Positions 22,248-34,286 of a DNA stretch of 64,000 bases are shown one piece after another. Every line of letters begins with the position of its first letter. Positions within the stretch are counted from its first letter, which is position 1. The notes beneath the pieces are model-generated. The model saw nothing but the letters and a program-made list of their open reading frames with translations, ran no database searches and was not told the DNA's origin. The position numbers were made by a program, and so were the translations under genes. Source of the stretch: Flaveria trinervia (taxonomy: Eukaryota > Streptophyta > Magnoliopsida > Asterales > Asteraceae); contig CM046458.1 of assembly GCA_025506515.1 (NCBI GenBank), positions 41,458,231-41,522,230 on the forward strand. Reading direction: 5' to 3'.

Positions 22248-23300
22248 CTTGTCACTGCTGAGGCTTAGGCCGGGAAGCATGCTATCTCTGAGCAGAACTT
22301 CCAAGCTATTCTTGCATCATCCTCCAATTCCAAACTCTGTTATCAGAACAAAGGAAGGTTGGAACCAATGAAATTGCTCCACCATATTCCTATGAGTCTA
22401 TTAGATAGCCTAGATGTGGTACTAAAGAGCAAGAGGTTCCAACTGCTGACCCTTCTTTCTAGAGTTGAAGGATGAGGCACCAATAGTGGCACCACAGGGA
22501 AGGAACAGGTAGATGTACCCATCACCTCCTGTGAGATCTAATCCTAACCACTAAAGCCAGAAGAAGCAGAGATAAAGCTGCTAGGAGAACGCTAAGAAGG
22601 TGGCTGAATCCAACTGAAAATTGACCCCAAGCAGAAGGGTGTCTTTATCTCAACTGGATTCCAAGTGTTAGGTACTTCTGATTCAGGAAAGAAATGTAAT
22701 ACCAACATTCTATCCTACCAAGGATCAGAAGTTAAAGGGAAAAGTTGCGACGAAGAAAAGAAAACCAAGAAACAACAACCTCACTTTCCAAAAGACTAAC
22801 ATTGCATGCATCATGTGTGGCCTGCAAAATCACATGGCAAAAAAGATTGTTATGCCAATAATGTTAGAAAAGAAGGAGTCAGGGAAGGTTCACATTTGGA
22901 CCTTCCATACGGTTCAAGTGTTGAAGAAGGGAAAACTAGTTTCCAAAGCCCAGTTGCTTTCGGAAGAAACTCCTTCTTCCGAAGAGAAAATGGTTCGGAA
23001 GCAAAAGCTACTAAGGTTCGAAAGAACAAGAAAGCTCCCTTGAAACCATCCAGAAGAAGACTGCTTCGGAAGAAAAGGGGCGAGGACTTCTTTCGAAAAG
23101 AAAGAAGCTTCGGAAGAAGACCATGCTACAAAAGCTTCAACAAGCTCATCCTCCAAGATCAGCCAAAGGGTGGATTGGAAGATCAAGGAAGATGCTGCAG
23201 CCCAAACATCTTCTTCAAAGACCTCTGTTGAACCCCCATGCATATCATTTGGTTCACGCATGTCATTATCCTTAGAAGAACCCAAGACCAGCAAGGCTTG
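22248..23300 (+). pseudogene. element 1 Gag-protease linker, word-rich
   Basis: Degraded lysine- and serine-rich coding sequence. Between about 22955 and 23120 it holds repeated TTCGGAAG/TTCCGAAG words, the same words as in the LTR. The equivalent linker of element 4 (60830-60950) also has them. It ends with SLEEPKTSKAWVSKQN in one frame, matching EPKTSKAWVFK at about 61180 in element 4. Confidence 0.6.
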
Positions 23301-23644
23301 GGTTTCCAAACAAAACTAAAATCTTATCTTATGTGCAGGAACATCCATTTGACAAGAACAACAATGTATGGATTGTAGATAGTGGATGCTCCAGGCACAT
23401 GATAGGGAACAGATCTCTACTTCAACAGTTTCAGAACTATGATGGAGGTCCTGTCCAATTTGGAGGTGAGGCCGGAGGATATATTTCTGGCAGAGGGAGT
23501 ATATCCAATGGTAAGTTAAAAGTTGACAAAGTCCATTTTGTCAAACAGCTTGAACACAGTCTGTTAAGTGTTTCCCAATTCTGTGATCAAAAGCATCAAA
23601 TGTATTCACAGAACATGAGTGCATTATCCTCAAACCAGGGATGA
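23300..23644 (+). pseudogene. element 1 protease
   Basis: NNNVWIVDSGCSRHMIGN gives the Copia protease catalytic motif D-S-G at about residues 14-16 of the frame starting 23333. GGYISGRGSISNGKLKVDKV and LLSVSQFCDQKH are typical of the region running into the pre-integrase domain. The frame then breaks at about 23610. Confidence 0.8.
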
Positions 23645-24640
23645 CAATTCTCTGGAATTGGTGCTTCTTAGATCTCCCAGGAAAGGGGATATGTACAAGC
23701 TTGATATGAACAATGCTTCCCCAATGGGTGAAGTATCATGCTTCTTTCCAAAGCTGATAGTATGAGTCAACACTGTGGCATAAACGTATGTGTCATGTAA
23801 ATTTTAAGACAATGAATAAATTGGCTAAAAAAACTTGGTACATGGTTTGCCTAAAAAGGAGTTTTTCTACAAAGACAACTGTGTGCATGCCTGAAAGGGA
23901 AACAACACAAGACATCTCATAAATCTAAATGTGTTAACTCTATCACTACTCCATTGCACTTATTGCACATGGATCTTTTTGGTCCCACAAGTATAATGAG
24001 CATTGGAAGGAAATCATATTGCCTTGTGATAGTTGATGATTTTACAAGATTCACATGAGTATTCTTTTTAAGAACTAAAGATGAAACTGCTAAACATTAA
24101 AATCTTTTATTCTTAAAATAGAAAATCAAATTGATCACAAGGTTAAAATAATTAGATGTGATCAAGGGACTGAGTTTAAGAACTTCGTTCTTGACTCTCT
24201 GTAACTCAAAAGGGATTGCTAGACAATATAGTGCTCCCAGAACTCCTCAACAAAACGGTGTTGCTGAGAGGAGGAATAGGACACTTATTGAGGCTGCTCG
24301 AACTATGTTAGCTGATTCAAAGCTACCTCTAACATTCTGGGCAGAGGCAATTAGCACTGCATGCTATGTTTAGAACAGAGTTCTTGTAGTTAAGCCACAT
24401 GGAAAAACCCCTTATGAGCTATGGAACAAGAGGCCACCGTTCATTGGCTTTCTAAGGTCCTTGGCAGCAGGTGTACCATACTTAACACAAAGGACAATTT
24501 AGCAAAATTTGCTGAAAAGTTGGATGATGCTATCTTTGTTGGATATCTTCTAGCTCCAAAGCTTACAGAGTATACAACATTAAGAATCAACAATTTGAGG
24601 AGTCATCCAATATAGTTGTTATGAGCACACTCCTTGTGTT
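23640..24640 (+). pseudogene. element 1 integrase
   Basis: The pre-integrase region (LWHKRMCHVNFKTMNK at about 23770) and the core are present in pieces: LLHMDLFGP near 23960, a DQGTEF-type second aspartate near 24160, and RTPQQNGVAERRNRTLIE (24230-24290), which keeps the catalytic glutamate. A TAG follows ACYV at about 24371. It would insert element cDNA into the host chromosome. Several frameshifts make it inactive. Confidence 0.8.
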
Positions 24641-25199
24641 AGGGGGAATGGACCTGATCATATCTTTGATTTAGAATTGTTTCCAAACTATTCTAAACCT
24701 CTTGTGAGAATGTTTTAGTTGGGATAGGTGCTCAAAATGATGCTGATGCTGCTGCTAATGATCAACTGTTTGAGCTTCCCAGGCCTAGACCAAATTCTCC
24801 AAGTGCTGCAATACATCAAGCTTCCACTATTCACAGATCCGATAGTTTAACTATATCAAAGAATAGTGAAGCCTCAAAACTCATCAGGTGATCCACCACA
24901 ACACCAGGTAGAAGGAGGTAGTATTTTGAAGGAACATGCAACTGTTAATACTACTTCATAACCAACTATTGATGATGTTTCTCATTCATTCAATCAGTCC
25001 TCATTGAATGACATTGAAACAACAGCTGGATAGAGTGTTCTAGTTCCTGAGTAGAATATGTCTAACTTGGATCTACTCTGCAACTGAAGTGATTCCTCAT
25101 CTTAGGATTCACAACACTCATCCAACTGAGAACATCATAAGGAACGTCTCTGAGGGTATGAGAACAAGAGGACAAACTCATCAAGGGAAGTCTGCTTGT

Positions 25200-26741
25200 A
25201 CTCATGCTTTCTATCTCAGATGGAACCCAAGAAGGTAGAAGATGCCTTGAAAGATAGTAGCTGGCTTGAATCGATGCAAGAGGAGCTGCTTCAATTCAAG
25301 AGACAGAAGGTATGGAACCTATGTCCGCTACATCTGGTCAAGTACCTATAGGCACCAAATGGATTTTCAGAAACAAGAGAGATGATAGAGGCTTGATCAT
25401 CAAGAATAAGGCAAGAATTGTAGTTCAAGGATACACTCAAGAGGAAGGAATCGATTATACTAATGTCTTTGCACCAGTTGACTTGAGGTAGTTAGGATAT
25501 TCCTTGCTTATGCTGCATCCAAGGACTTCACAATATACCAACTTTATGTCAAGTGTGCATTTCTATATGGGGATATAGATAGGGAAGTCTATGTATGCCA
25601 ACCTCCAGGATTTGAAGATCCACAACACCCCAACTATGTGTGCAAATTGGATAAAGCTCTATATGGGCTACACCAAGCACCTAGGTTATGGTATGAGACT
25701 TTGTCTTAGTTTCTTCTAAAGAATGGCTACACTAGAGGTACCATTGATAAGATTCTCTTCATCAGAAAATCTGGAAAGGACATTTTGCTCGTACAAGTCT
25801 ATGTTGATGACATCATATTTGGTTCCACAAATGACCAAATGTGCAATGACTTTGAGAGCATTATGAAGAAAAAGTTTGAGATGAGCTCCATGGGAAAAAT
25901 AGACTTTTTCCTTGGAATTCAGGTAAAGCAACTGAAGGAAGGGTTCTTCATTAATCAATCTAAATATGTCTCTGACATCTTAGAAAGATTTGAGATGAAG
26001 GATTGCAAGCCTGCCAAGACACCCATACCCAGAAACTATAATCTTTGTCCTGACCTTGAGGGGGAGGATACTGATCAACATCAGTATAGGGCAATTATTG
26101 GTTCTCTGATGTATCTAACAGCCAGTAGACCTGATATCATGTTTGCTACTTGCATTTGTGCAAGATATCAGACTGCTCCAAAGGTGTCTCACCTAGCTGC
26201 TGTTAAGCGAATCCTGAGATACCTCAAAGGAGCATCTAAACTAGGTCTCTGGTATCCAGAAACAAGGATTTCAATCTTTATGGATACTCTGACAGTGACT
26301 ACGGAGACGGCAATGTTGACAAGAAATCAACATCAGGGGGATGTCAATTTCTTGGTGGAAGGATCATCTCATGGCAATGCAAGAAACAATCCTGTGTCTC
26401 TACATCAACTGCTGAAGCTGAATACATTGCTCCTGCTAGCTGCTGTGCTCAACTGCTATGGATTCAAAATCAGATGTTAGACTATGGATTAACTTTATGA
26501 GTACTCCTATCCATATTGACAACAACAGTGCTATCTCCATTACTGAAAATCGGTGAAGCACTCCAAAACAAAGCATATTGACATCAGGTATCATTTCATT
26601 AGAGACATTCATGAGAAAAATCTAATCAAGTTAATCAAAGTTGATTCAAATGAACAATATGCTGATCTGTTTACCAAAGCTTTTGATGAACAAAGGGTCA
26701 AGTATCTCATAACAGCTATTGGGATGATAAACATTGATTAA
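25200..26741 (+). pseudogene. element 1 reverse transcriptase / RNase H
   Basis: The RT starts at MEPKKVEDALKDSSWLESMQ (25220) and runs through GTKWIFRNKRDD and KNKARIVVQGYTQEEGIDY with frame breaks. The catalytic YVDD is intact at 25800-25811 in the longest frame (25785-26480: VQVYVDDIIFGSTND, SLMYLTASRPDIMFATC). A frameshift near 26265 moves RNase H into another frame (STSTAEAEYIAPASCCAQ), and the last part HSKTKHIDIRYHFIRD ends at 26741, probably the end of pol. Confidence 0.85.
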
Positions 26742-27480
26742 TTTGATCTCTTTTGAAAACCTTTTTAATATGTAAGTCTTGTGTCAATACAATTTAAGCC
26801 CTGTTACAAGAAATTCTCTCTGAATTTTTCTAAGTGTAAATTCCTTCCGAAGCAAAATTTCTCAAAGGATAACTTTCTTCTCGGAAGAATTTTTGGCTTC
26901 GGAAGAAGTGATTGATTGTATATCAGATCTACTTCCGAAACTTACAAATTCTCTATTCGGAAGCAACTCTAACCTTCAGAAGCAAAGTCTTGGCTTCAGA
27001 AGTAAGATTGCCTTCGAAGACAAGTTAACTTCGGAAATGTTTTACACTCGGAAGAGAGATTTCACTGTGTAACGTAAATCTCTTGGGCCCCACACTGTAA
27101 AAAGCAAAGATTTTGTTAATGATGTCAGATTATTTAACTGATTTTAACCTTACCGCCACTGTCATTTCATCCACTAAACCATCACATCAACTTATCCTAA
27201 CCCCCATTACCGCCATTCCACAATCTTTTAAATAATCTCAACTACTCAATTTCATTTTCTTACTTGCAAATTTTACCGCCCTAGAAATTTCTCCTCTCCA
27301 ACTTTACCCCAGCTCAAATCATCCACATTCATCTTTCCAAACAGCACTCAACCCTCAGCACAACCAAGTCGTACTTCTTGATTCTTCAAGAGATGCTACT
27401 TCTCTGAAATCATCTCCTTTCTCACCCAATCAACCTACTACACTGCCCTTACCGTTAACCCCACTGTTTACTCCAACCAA
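26742..27480 (+). promoter_or_regulatory. element 1 pol-to-accessory-ORF spacer with LTR-type word array
   Basis: No coding sequence. From about 26845 to 27060 it carries about ten copies or variants of TTCCGAAG/CTTCGGAA, the word of the LTR promoter. A TTTTAAATAA TATA-like element (about 27226-27235) and a C/T-rich leader follow before the accessory ORF ATG at 27481. I infer an internal promoter. This is not demonstrated. Confidence 0.5.
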
Positions 27481-27927
27481 ATGGAAGAATTTTGGGAAAA
27501 TGGTCAGGTCAAAACCCTAAATGGGATTCGTGTACTGCGGTCCAACATCTGTGGACAGGAGTTGATCATCACTGAACAACTCATCAGGGAGCACCTTGAG
27601 CTTCACGATGAAGGAGCTCCTACTGAATTCCCAAAGGAAGATCTGGATAGCACTTATATCCTAATGGGATATGGTGGAGACATCAGCAGGTCGATAGTCT
27701 ACAAGTTCAACTTTTCCTACAATTGGAAGTTCCTCCAACATGTTGTTCTTCATTGCTTATCCAACAAATCCAGAGGATGGGATCAAATCCCTTATGAACT
27801 AGGATGCTTAGCTCATGGATTGGTGAGAGGCCTACGCTTCAACTACTCACAATTTGTATTCTCAAATCTGATTGGGAATCTGCAAAGGGAAACATTCTTC
27901 ATGTATCCTAGATTCTATCACACATAA
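27481..27927 (+). pseudogene. element 1 accessory ORF, N-terminal conserved domain
   Basis: 148 residues starting MEEFWENGQVKTLNG. Recognisable blocks are ITEQLIREHLELHDEG, MGYGGDISRS, YNWKFLQHVVLHCLSNKS, GWDQIPYELG, FNYSQFVFSNLIGN and FFMYPRFYH. The same block order occurs in element 2 (41691-42572): FWES, ISEDDLRRVLELGEDG, KYAGDINAG, FKYLAYVLLKCI, FDEM, FSFSRMIFTYMVEN, FRMYPHF. I recall similar proteins from composite-family retrotransposon annotations, but know no function. It ends in TAA soon after the MYPRF block, where the homologue continues. Confidence 0.7.
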
Positions 27928-27985
27928 TCAACTGTGAGTTGGACTAGAGCATGCTTGTCTGTGCAGCTGCTTTGACTGTCCCCCA

Positions 27986-29313
27986 ATGCGGCCTTCCATC
28001 TTCAAGACCTTGAAGAAGATGTCCACCAACTTCACTGGAAGTCACACTGCTCTGCTTCTAGGTATGATTGAGCGCATAGCTCCTGGTGACATCCCTGTTC
28101 ACCCCACAGACGATGAACCCACACCAGCAACCTCCACCTTAATGCAAATCCCACCTTCTCCACCCATCACCATTACATATCAGAGACGCCCCAAACAAAC
28201 CCTTGTTCAATCTACTCTAATTGAACAAGCCCCTTCTATTCAATCCAAAAAGACTAGAGTGGAAACATGGGCTCCTACTCAATCAGAGGTCTCTCCATCC
28301 TTCTCTTTTGACCTCAATTTGGGTTCTGAGTCTCCTCAGTCTCAAACCCATGAGCCCGACACCCAAACCAGCAGCCCTCAGAATGAGTATTTACACTCTT
28401 CTGAGATGCCAACAAGGGACAGCCCCACCAGAGGGTCAATGCCTGTAGACATTAACCAAAGTCCCAGGTCAGTAGGATTACCCTCCCTATCTTTCACTGA
28501 CCTTCTGTTTAGAACTGATGAAGAGATAACATCTCTCCATGGCAATGAAGTTGATTTACAACACCCTCTCCAAGATCAACAGAGCCTGGAGAAATCCCTT
28601 ATCTCTAGCCCCCATCAGAAACCAACAACTGAGGTGAGTCCCACTGATGTGGAGGGGACTCATGTAGATTCAGCTACCACTACAGAAGGTGCCTCAATGG
28701 ACCTTGTGGACAGTGGTAACATTTCTCAAACTGAATCTATGGCAACCGAGCCTTTGATGACTCTAAAAGAGACATCATTGAGCATGGGAAACCAGGGTGC
28801 CAAGAAACCATATCTGGTGGTGAGGCAAAACATACTAGGTATGTTACCTCATCTCCCTGTGATTCTTCGAAAGAAGATGAGGGAAGCATGCAACTCCTCA
28901 TTCAAGATCTTCTTTCTAAAGTTTCAAACCTAGAATCTTTGGTTAGGACTTTAGATGCAAGGTCTGCCACTCAGCAACTTGAGATTGACAATCTCAAGGC
29001 TCAACTAGCTGAGAAACAGACAGAGAGGTCTGTTAGGCATGTACCTATTCAGGTCTCACTGACTTCCTCCTCCAACTCATCTAGCTCTCAAGACGATGCT
29101 ACCAAAAAGGGGGAGAATTTTCAAAGACAAACACATGAGGAACCACAGAGCCGACTTTCAACTTCAACATCTTCTTCTCCCATCATCTCTGCGCCTGAAA
29201 CATCTCAAGTCACTCTTCAGATTGATCCAAGGATGCTCAGTGATCTCTACAGACTCTTCACCAAGTTTCTATTAAGATCTTCCTTTGAGAAGCAAGCCAT
29301 GATGCTAAAATGA
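27986..29313 (+). pseudogene. element 1 accessory ORF, central low-complexity region and coiled coil
   Basis: The frame 27986-28933 is rich in S, T, P and Q and holds KKTRVETWAPTQ. An overlapping frame (28888-29313) starts MQLLIQDLLSKVSNLESL with leucine heptads, then becomes serine-rich. The two appear to be one protein separated by a frameshift near 28900. The purine tract AAAAAGGGGGAG lies inside (29104-29115). No catalytic motif is seen. Confidence 0.55.
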
Positions 29314-30582
29314 TCTACTTTGGAGCAGAAGAGCTTCAAAGGCTGACTGCACCTTCTACCACTGTGGAAGAAGTTGGTCAACCTAAGGTCCTCATGGAAC
29401 CGAAGATTCAATTCGAAAGGGAAATGGGAACTGATGGCCTAGCAACTGAAATAGTTGGATAGAATCTACATCTCCTTCAACTTCCGAAGCTTAAGTTAAA
29501 GCCTCGGAAGAACAAGCTGAATCTTCCGAAGCTGAAATGGAAGCTGCGGAAGGACTGTTCAAAATGTCTGAGGAACTGATCATCACAGATGCTATCCTGA
29601 AAATGGCATATGAGGTGAGCAGTGAGGACTTTCCAATTGCACCTCCATCTCAGACACCATCTCTGACTCTCTCACAATCAAAAACCTCTCTCCAAGAACC
29701 ACCATAGTCAGGATCTTCAAAAGACAAAGTAAAAAGGAAGATGACACCTTCTTAACATCTCTCCCTTGAGGAGTTTAAGGCAATCAAGACGAAGCTCACT
29801 AATTGCACTACTTTGAGCGAAGTCTCTTGTGTGGAAGACTTTATTAACATCACCTATGTAGACAGATCTTCAAGTTCCCTCACAAGAGACAGATTCCTTG
29901 ATTTGCCTAGAGGAACTTTGGACCAGGCTGCAAAACTTTTGGGCCTTAGTTCAAACTCTTTAAATGAGGAAGAAAAGAAGCTCAGAAGGAAACTGGTGAC
30001 TCTACTGGATACAAGAAAAGAGGACAAGATTCCTAGTCAGTCTCTTGTGTCTAGAAGGAAGATAATCCAGTGGAGGTTCGATGAACCTTCTCACAACTTT
30101 GTTGTGGAAAGAGAGAATGGTGAAATCAACAGACTCAAAGAAACCTTTATGTTACACTCCAGCAGATTCGACATTGCTGAGTTAGCAGAGAAGCCATTCT
30201 CCAACCCCTCCAACTTTGAAACTGCTGCACTCATCAGAAATCATCTCAGTAGTCTTCATCTAGCTAAGTTAACTGCAAGGCAAAGATTGAAGAAGAGTTG
30301 AAGTTGAGAAGACAGGAAGACAAGGAAAGATCTCCCACCAAAGGTGCTGCCTTTCTACAGATGGTGGAAGGTCTTGAATTGGAACCTATAGTTCAATGGG
30401 AATATGATTATAGTTCCCATAAACTAACTCTTTTCAGAGGGCAACAACAAAGGGTACATGTTATCCAAGGTGACAGACTGGAATTCCTGTCTACCAAGGA
30501 TCTGTACAAGCTTCTCAGCACCACATCAGGGAAGAACAAGGAGACAGACAAATACTTACTCTCCTTGGTGCAAAAGTTTTGA
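29314..30582 (+). pseudogene. element 1 accessory ORF, C-terminal region
   Basis: A degraded stretch with TTCCGAAG words (29465-29550) is followed by two frames: 29813-30301 (DRFLDLPRGTLDQAAKLLG; basic, helical) and 30298-30582 (WEYDYSSHKLTLFRGQQQ, VHVIQGDRLEFLSTKDLYKL). The last part resembles in order and spacing the end of the element 2 ORF (WWYYDWRTGEVVIVLNREG, then IRVFDP). Stop at 30582, about 35 bases before the polypurine tract. Confidence 0.55.
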
Positions 30583-30615
30583 GAAGCAGAGATAAGTGAA
30601 GTTTTGGTAGCATCA

Positions 30616-30629
30616 GCCTAGGGGGAGTT
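30616..30629 (+). other. element 1 polypurine tract
   Basis: CCTAGGGGGAGTT abuts the 3' LTR start TGTGGATCAAG and would prime plus-strand DNA synthesis. Confidence 0.8.
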
Positions 30630-31499
30630 TGTGGATCAAGAAGAAGGCTAATGCAACCAAAAATAGATCACTTAAGTTATTTTGGTGCTGCATGCAAAGG
30701 CTTCCGAAGCTTTTCATGGAACTTCCTAAGGTTGTAGAGTTCTTTTGAAGACAAAAGGAAAGACCAACTTCCAAAGACAGAACTCTACTTCCGAAGACAA
30801 ATGCATACTTCCGAAGTTCAAGACTTAGAAGAATCAAATGAAGATCACTTCCGAAGTATGATGAAATGAAGAAGTCTCCAAGCCTTGAAAGAAGCAGCCT
30901 CTTCCGAAGTATAAAGTGGCTTCAGAAGTACTTACTCTTCTGAAGCCATTTAACCTTCGGAAGACACTGCTGTAACCAGTGGACACAAGTATGGTCTCTG
31001 ACACTCCGCTGCAGACTTCTGATACAACATGGCTTCTTCCCAAAGAGTCATGTTGTTGACCATACTTTATTCCACTGTTTACCTTTTCATGATAGTACAT
31101 GTTACCAACTTTAGTTGGTGACAAAAGGTAAGTCCGGGACATGTCCTGACTACCAAATCTCAAATAAGACTTTATCCGAGATACCTTAAACTATAGTCTT
31201 GTAGTATAGGCTTTAGCTAATGGATCCCTGCTGGTATCAAAGTATATCCGGCTGTAGATAGTATTATATAAAGGTTCTCCATGTAACTCATTTAGACATC
31301 TATTATCTTCTGCTTGTAAGAGTCTTGTATTTTGAGTTGAGAATCAATATATAAAAGTATCTTGAAAATTATCTTTCTGTGTTCTTAGTTACTTTCTATA
31401 TTGTGATCAACTCTTATTGATTCTTATCATACCCGAGTGTGATTCTAGGTGAGTTTGAGAGAAAAACATTGTGTTTAAGTGACAAACACCGATCCTGCA
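30630..31499 (+). repeat. element 1 3' LTR
   Basis: TGTGGATCAAG (one T shorter than the 5' LTR) to GATCCTGCA. It has the same word array, but different individual words are intact in the two LTRs, so each has decayed independently. TATA-like TATATAAAGG at about 31265-31274. Confidence 0.85.
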
Positions 31500-32506
31500 A
31501 AATCATACAATATTCCTTTTGGCTAATGAAATTGTGAAAATCTCATCAAGGTCCACTTGCGAAGAACAAAGGCGTATGGAATCGATGTTTGTGGAGTTTT
31601 CGAGAAATTGGGTTTATAGAGAGTAGAAAAGGATCGAAGGGGATATTTTCCCTCTACTATATAAGATCAATTGTAACGGTTACATAACCGACGATTCAAA
31701 GGTTTGATTCGGGTGTTTCGACATAAAGTTCAAGATAATTACCTACTTTCAATCGCAATTATGGGTTTAGTTTAATTCATAATGATTTTAGAATACATTT
31801 CTAAGCAATTAATCGATTGAATCGATCAATTTATACAATATCGGTTAAAGGAATGGAATGGGTTTTCGGTTTCAAGTGTTTCTTTAGTAAAACAGACGTT
31901 CTAATCAATTTTAAAACAGTTAATGGTTCGATCCATAATCATATTCGAAAGGAAGTGGTTTAATTGTGTTAAACAGTCAAGTTTTTGGGTGTTTAGCCTC
32001 CGCCAGAGGTTGGCCGGAGATGTCACCAGAATTATGGGGGTTGGGGGGTTCGGTTTGGGATTTAATCAATTTTACACTATGGGTCCCTATAGTTCTAATT
32101 TTTGTTATTTTATGCAATAACGTTTATTTAAAGTTTTTAAAATGACAAAACTCCCCCTAAACTTAATTAAACTTTAAGTTTTAAACATTTTTCTAATTTA
32201 TTAGTTTTTTTAACTTTTATAAGTTATTATTTTTATTGCTATTATTATTATTATTTTATTTTTACTATTTTTACTATTTTTACTAATTTTACTATTTTTA
32301 ATATTATAACTTAAGTTAATTTTTATAACAATAAGTAAAAGTTGTAATACTATTATTATTATTATTTAATAAATTACTTTATTAACTTTTAAATTAACAA
32401 ATAAACAAGCATAAATGAACCCTCAAAGTTTCATTAAATGACAGAATGGTCCTTACCAGAACATAACCAAGTTAAATTTTATTTAACGAAAATACGAATG
32501 GTTACA
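31500..32506 (-). mobile_element. minus-strand Gypsy LTR (partial)
   Basis: In plus orientation it ends AATACGAATGGTTACA at 32506, i.e. a minus-strand LTR start TGTAACCATTCG. It sits next to the purine-rich AGTTGGAGAGAG tract (plus 32507-32520). Part near 31990-32110 resembles 9880-9960 of the old LTR in reverse (GGCCGGAG and GGGTCCCTATAG words). Its other end lies under or beyond element 1. No gene; AT-rich between 32140 and 32400. Confidence 0.55.
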
Positions 32507-32550
32507 CTCTCTCCAACTTTTAAGAATTTCGTCCTGAAATAAGAATAAAA

Positions 32551-33068
32551 CTAAACGAACAAGTGCGGGTATTTCTTCTTCATATGGTCCTTGTGTTCCC
32601 AAGTAAACTCATGTCCACACTTATTCTCCCAATGGACCTTGATGATTGGGGTGGTAGTGGTTCTAGTCTTCTCCATGATGCGATCCATGACCTCAACAGG
32701 CTTCTCAACAAAATGTAAGGACTCGTCGATCTGAATGTCATCCAAGAGAACATGCAGACTTTCGTCGACCAAACATTTCCTCAAATTTGAGACATGGAAA
32801 ACAAGATGAGGACCACTATGATCGGAATGTAGTTCTAGTTTATAAGCCACTTTCCCGACTCTCTTTAGAATCTTGAAAGGTCCTACAAACCGTGGAGCCA
32901 TTTACCCTTCTACCCAAAGCGAACGACTCCCTTCCATGGTAAGATTTTAAGAAGAACCATATCCCCAACGTGAAAATCTAATGGCCTGTGTCGTTTATCC
33001 GCATAACTTTTTTGTCAATTTCTAGACACTTCAAGGTTCTTACAAGTCGTGAGGACTTTATCAGTCGT
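32551..33068 (-). pseudogene. Gypsy integrase C-terminus and chromodomain-like tail
   Basis: The minus frame 32901-32551 begins MAPRFVGPFKILKRVGKVAY and contains HLVFHVSNLRKCLVDESLH and the tail KVHWENKCGHEFTWEHKD to KKYPHLFV. The upstream sequence (to 33068) encodes QKSYADKRHRPLDFHVGD in another frame with a stop. This is the end of a chromovirus-type Pol. It is interrupted at 33068 by the five-LTR array and resumes at 38642. Confidence 0.85.
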
Positions 33069-33662
33069 TGTGAAGGCGCTGGATCAGTAGACATCAAAGC
33101 GTGTTCTTGACGGAAGGAAACAAAACCAAAAACCAAGAGACAAACAATAAAAACGAACTATAATAAAATGGTTTTATTGATAAAACCTAATAATTACAAG
33201 CTCGTTACAACATAAGAATCAAGACTCTTGGCAGGGGGAGATCGAGCATGATCTCCCCTCTCATCCGGCAGCACCTAGGCCCCGGGCACACTCCTTTCAA
33301 ACCCTTAATCTCTCTACACATTGAAACTGGTATATATAGGCCTCAGCCCATATAGACGCGATTGGGCCCATTCGTGCGATTGGACCATGCGTATGGTTCA
33401 ATCGTACGATTGGGCCATGCGTATGGTTCAATCGTACGACTGGACCATACTTATGGTTCAGTCTTACGAATGGCCCAATCGTATCTTTTAGTCGCACGAC
33501 TGGTCCAATAGCATGTCTCAGTCGTACGACTGAGTCTCATTCACATATGCTCCTGCGAATGACCCAGTTTCATGTGTTTACAACATATCAGGTGTATTAC
33601 ATTAAGCCTAGACTATTCAACAAGCGACGGACACACTATATATGACAATATATTCTCCAACA
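33069..33662 (-). repeat. LTR copy A of the non-autonomous element
   Basis: In minus orientation: TGTTGGAGAATATATTG to CTTCACA. A TCGTACGA/CATGCG word array lies at 33360-33560, with TATA-like CCTATATATACC (plus 33331-33342) just downstream on the minus strand. This is the leftmost copy and is followed by only a 31-bp internal scrap ending in the PBS. Confidence 0.85.
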
Positions 33663-33693
33663 AAGCTGGCATCTTCTCTTCTCTGATACCAAT

Positions 33694-34286
33694 TGTGAAG
33701 GCGCTGGATCGTAGACATCCGAGCGTTTTCTTGACGGAAGGAAACAAAATCGAAACCAAGAGACAAACAATAACACGAACTATAATAAAATGGTTACATT
33801 GATAAAACCTAATGATTACAAGCTCGTTATAACATAAGAATCAAGACTCTTGGCAAGGGGAGATCGAGCATGATCTCCATTCTCATCCGGCAGCACCTAG
33901 GCCCCGGGCACACTCCTCTCCAAACCCTTAATTTCTCTACACATTGAAACTGGTATATATAGGTCTCGACCCATATTAGATGCGACTGGGCCCATTCGTG
34001 CGATTGGACCATGCGTATGGTTCAATCGTACGATTGGGCCATGCGTATGGTTCAATCGTACGAATGGACCGTACTTATGGTTCAGTCTTACGAATGGCCC
34101 AATCGCATCTCTCAGTCACACAACTGGTCCATTAGCATGGCTTAGTAGTACGACCGAGTCTCATTCGCATATGCTCCTGCGAATGACCTAGTTTCATGTG
34201 TTTACAACATATCAGGTGTATTACATTATGCCTAAACTATTCGACAAATGATAGACACACTATATATGACAATATATGCTCCAACA
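33694..34286 (-). repeat. LTR copy B
   Basis: Same ends, word array (about 33985-34190) and TATA-like box as copy A. The minus polypurine tract CCAAGGGGGGATT follows on its right (34287-34300), so it acts as the 3' LTR of the first full unit. Confidence 0.85.

Larger units (their letters stand above)
19774..31499 (+). mobile_element. element 1: Sirevirus-like Ty1/Copia retrotransposon, 11.7 kb
   Basis: Two LTRs (19774-20639, 30630-31499) are near-identical, with flanks AAGTC and AAATC (4/5). The order is PBS, gag with zinc knuckle, coiled coil, protease, integrase, RT, RNase H, a non-coding spacer, a long accessory ORF, a polypurine tract and the 3' LTR. Copia order plus a long post-pol ORF and extra purine tracts fits the Sirevirus lineage. 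All long genes carry stops or frameshifts, so this copy is not autonomous. Confidence 0.88.

Noticed and set aside
27481..30582. Envelope glycoprotein gene (retrovirus-like env) in element 1
   Set aside because: No signal peptide or clear transmembrane pair is visible; the protein has a helical domain and low-complexity regions. It is kept as an accessory ORF of unknown function.
33360..33560. CRISPR-like array from regularly repeated short words
   Set aside because: The words are degenerate, with irregular spacing and no unique spacers. They lie in LTRs of a plant genome.
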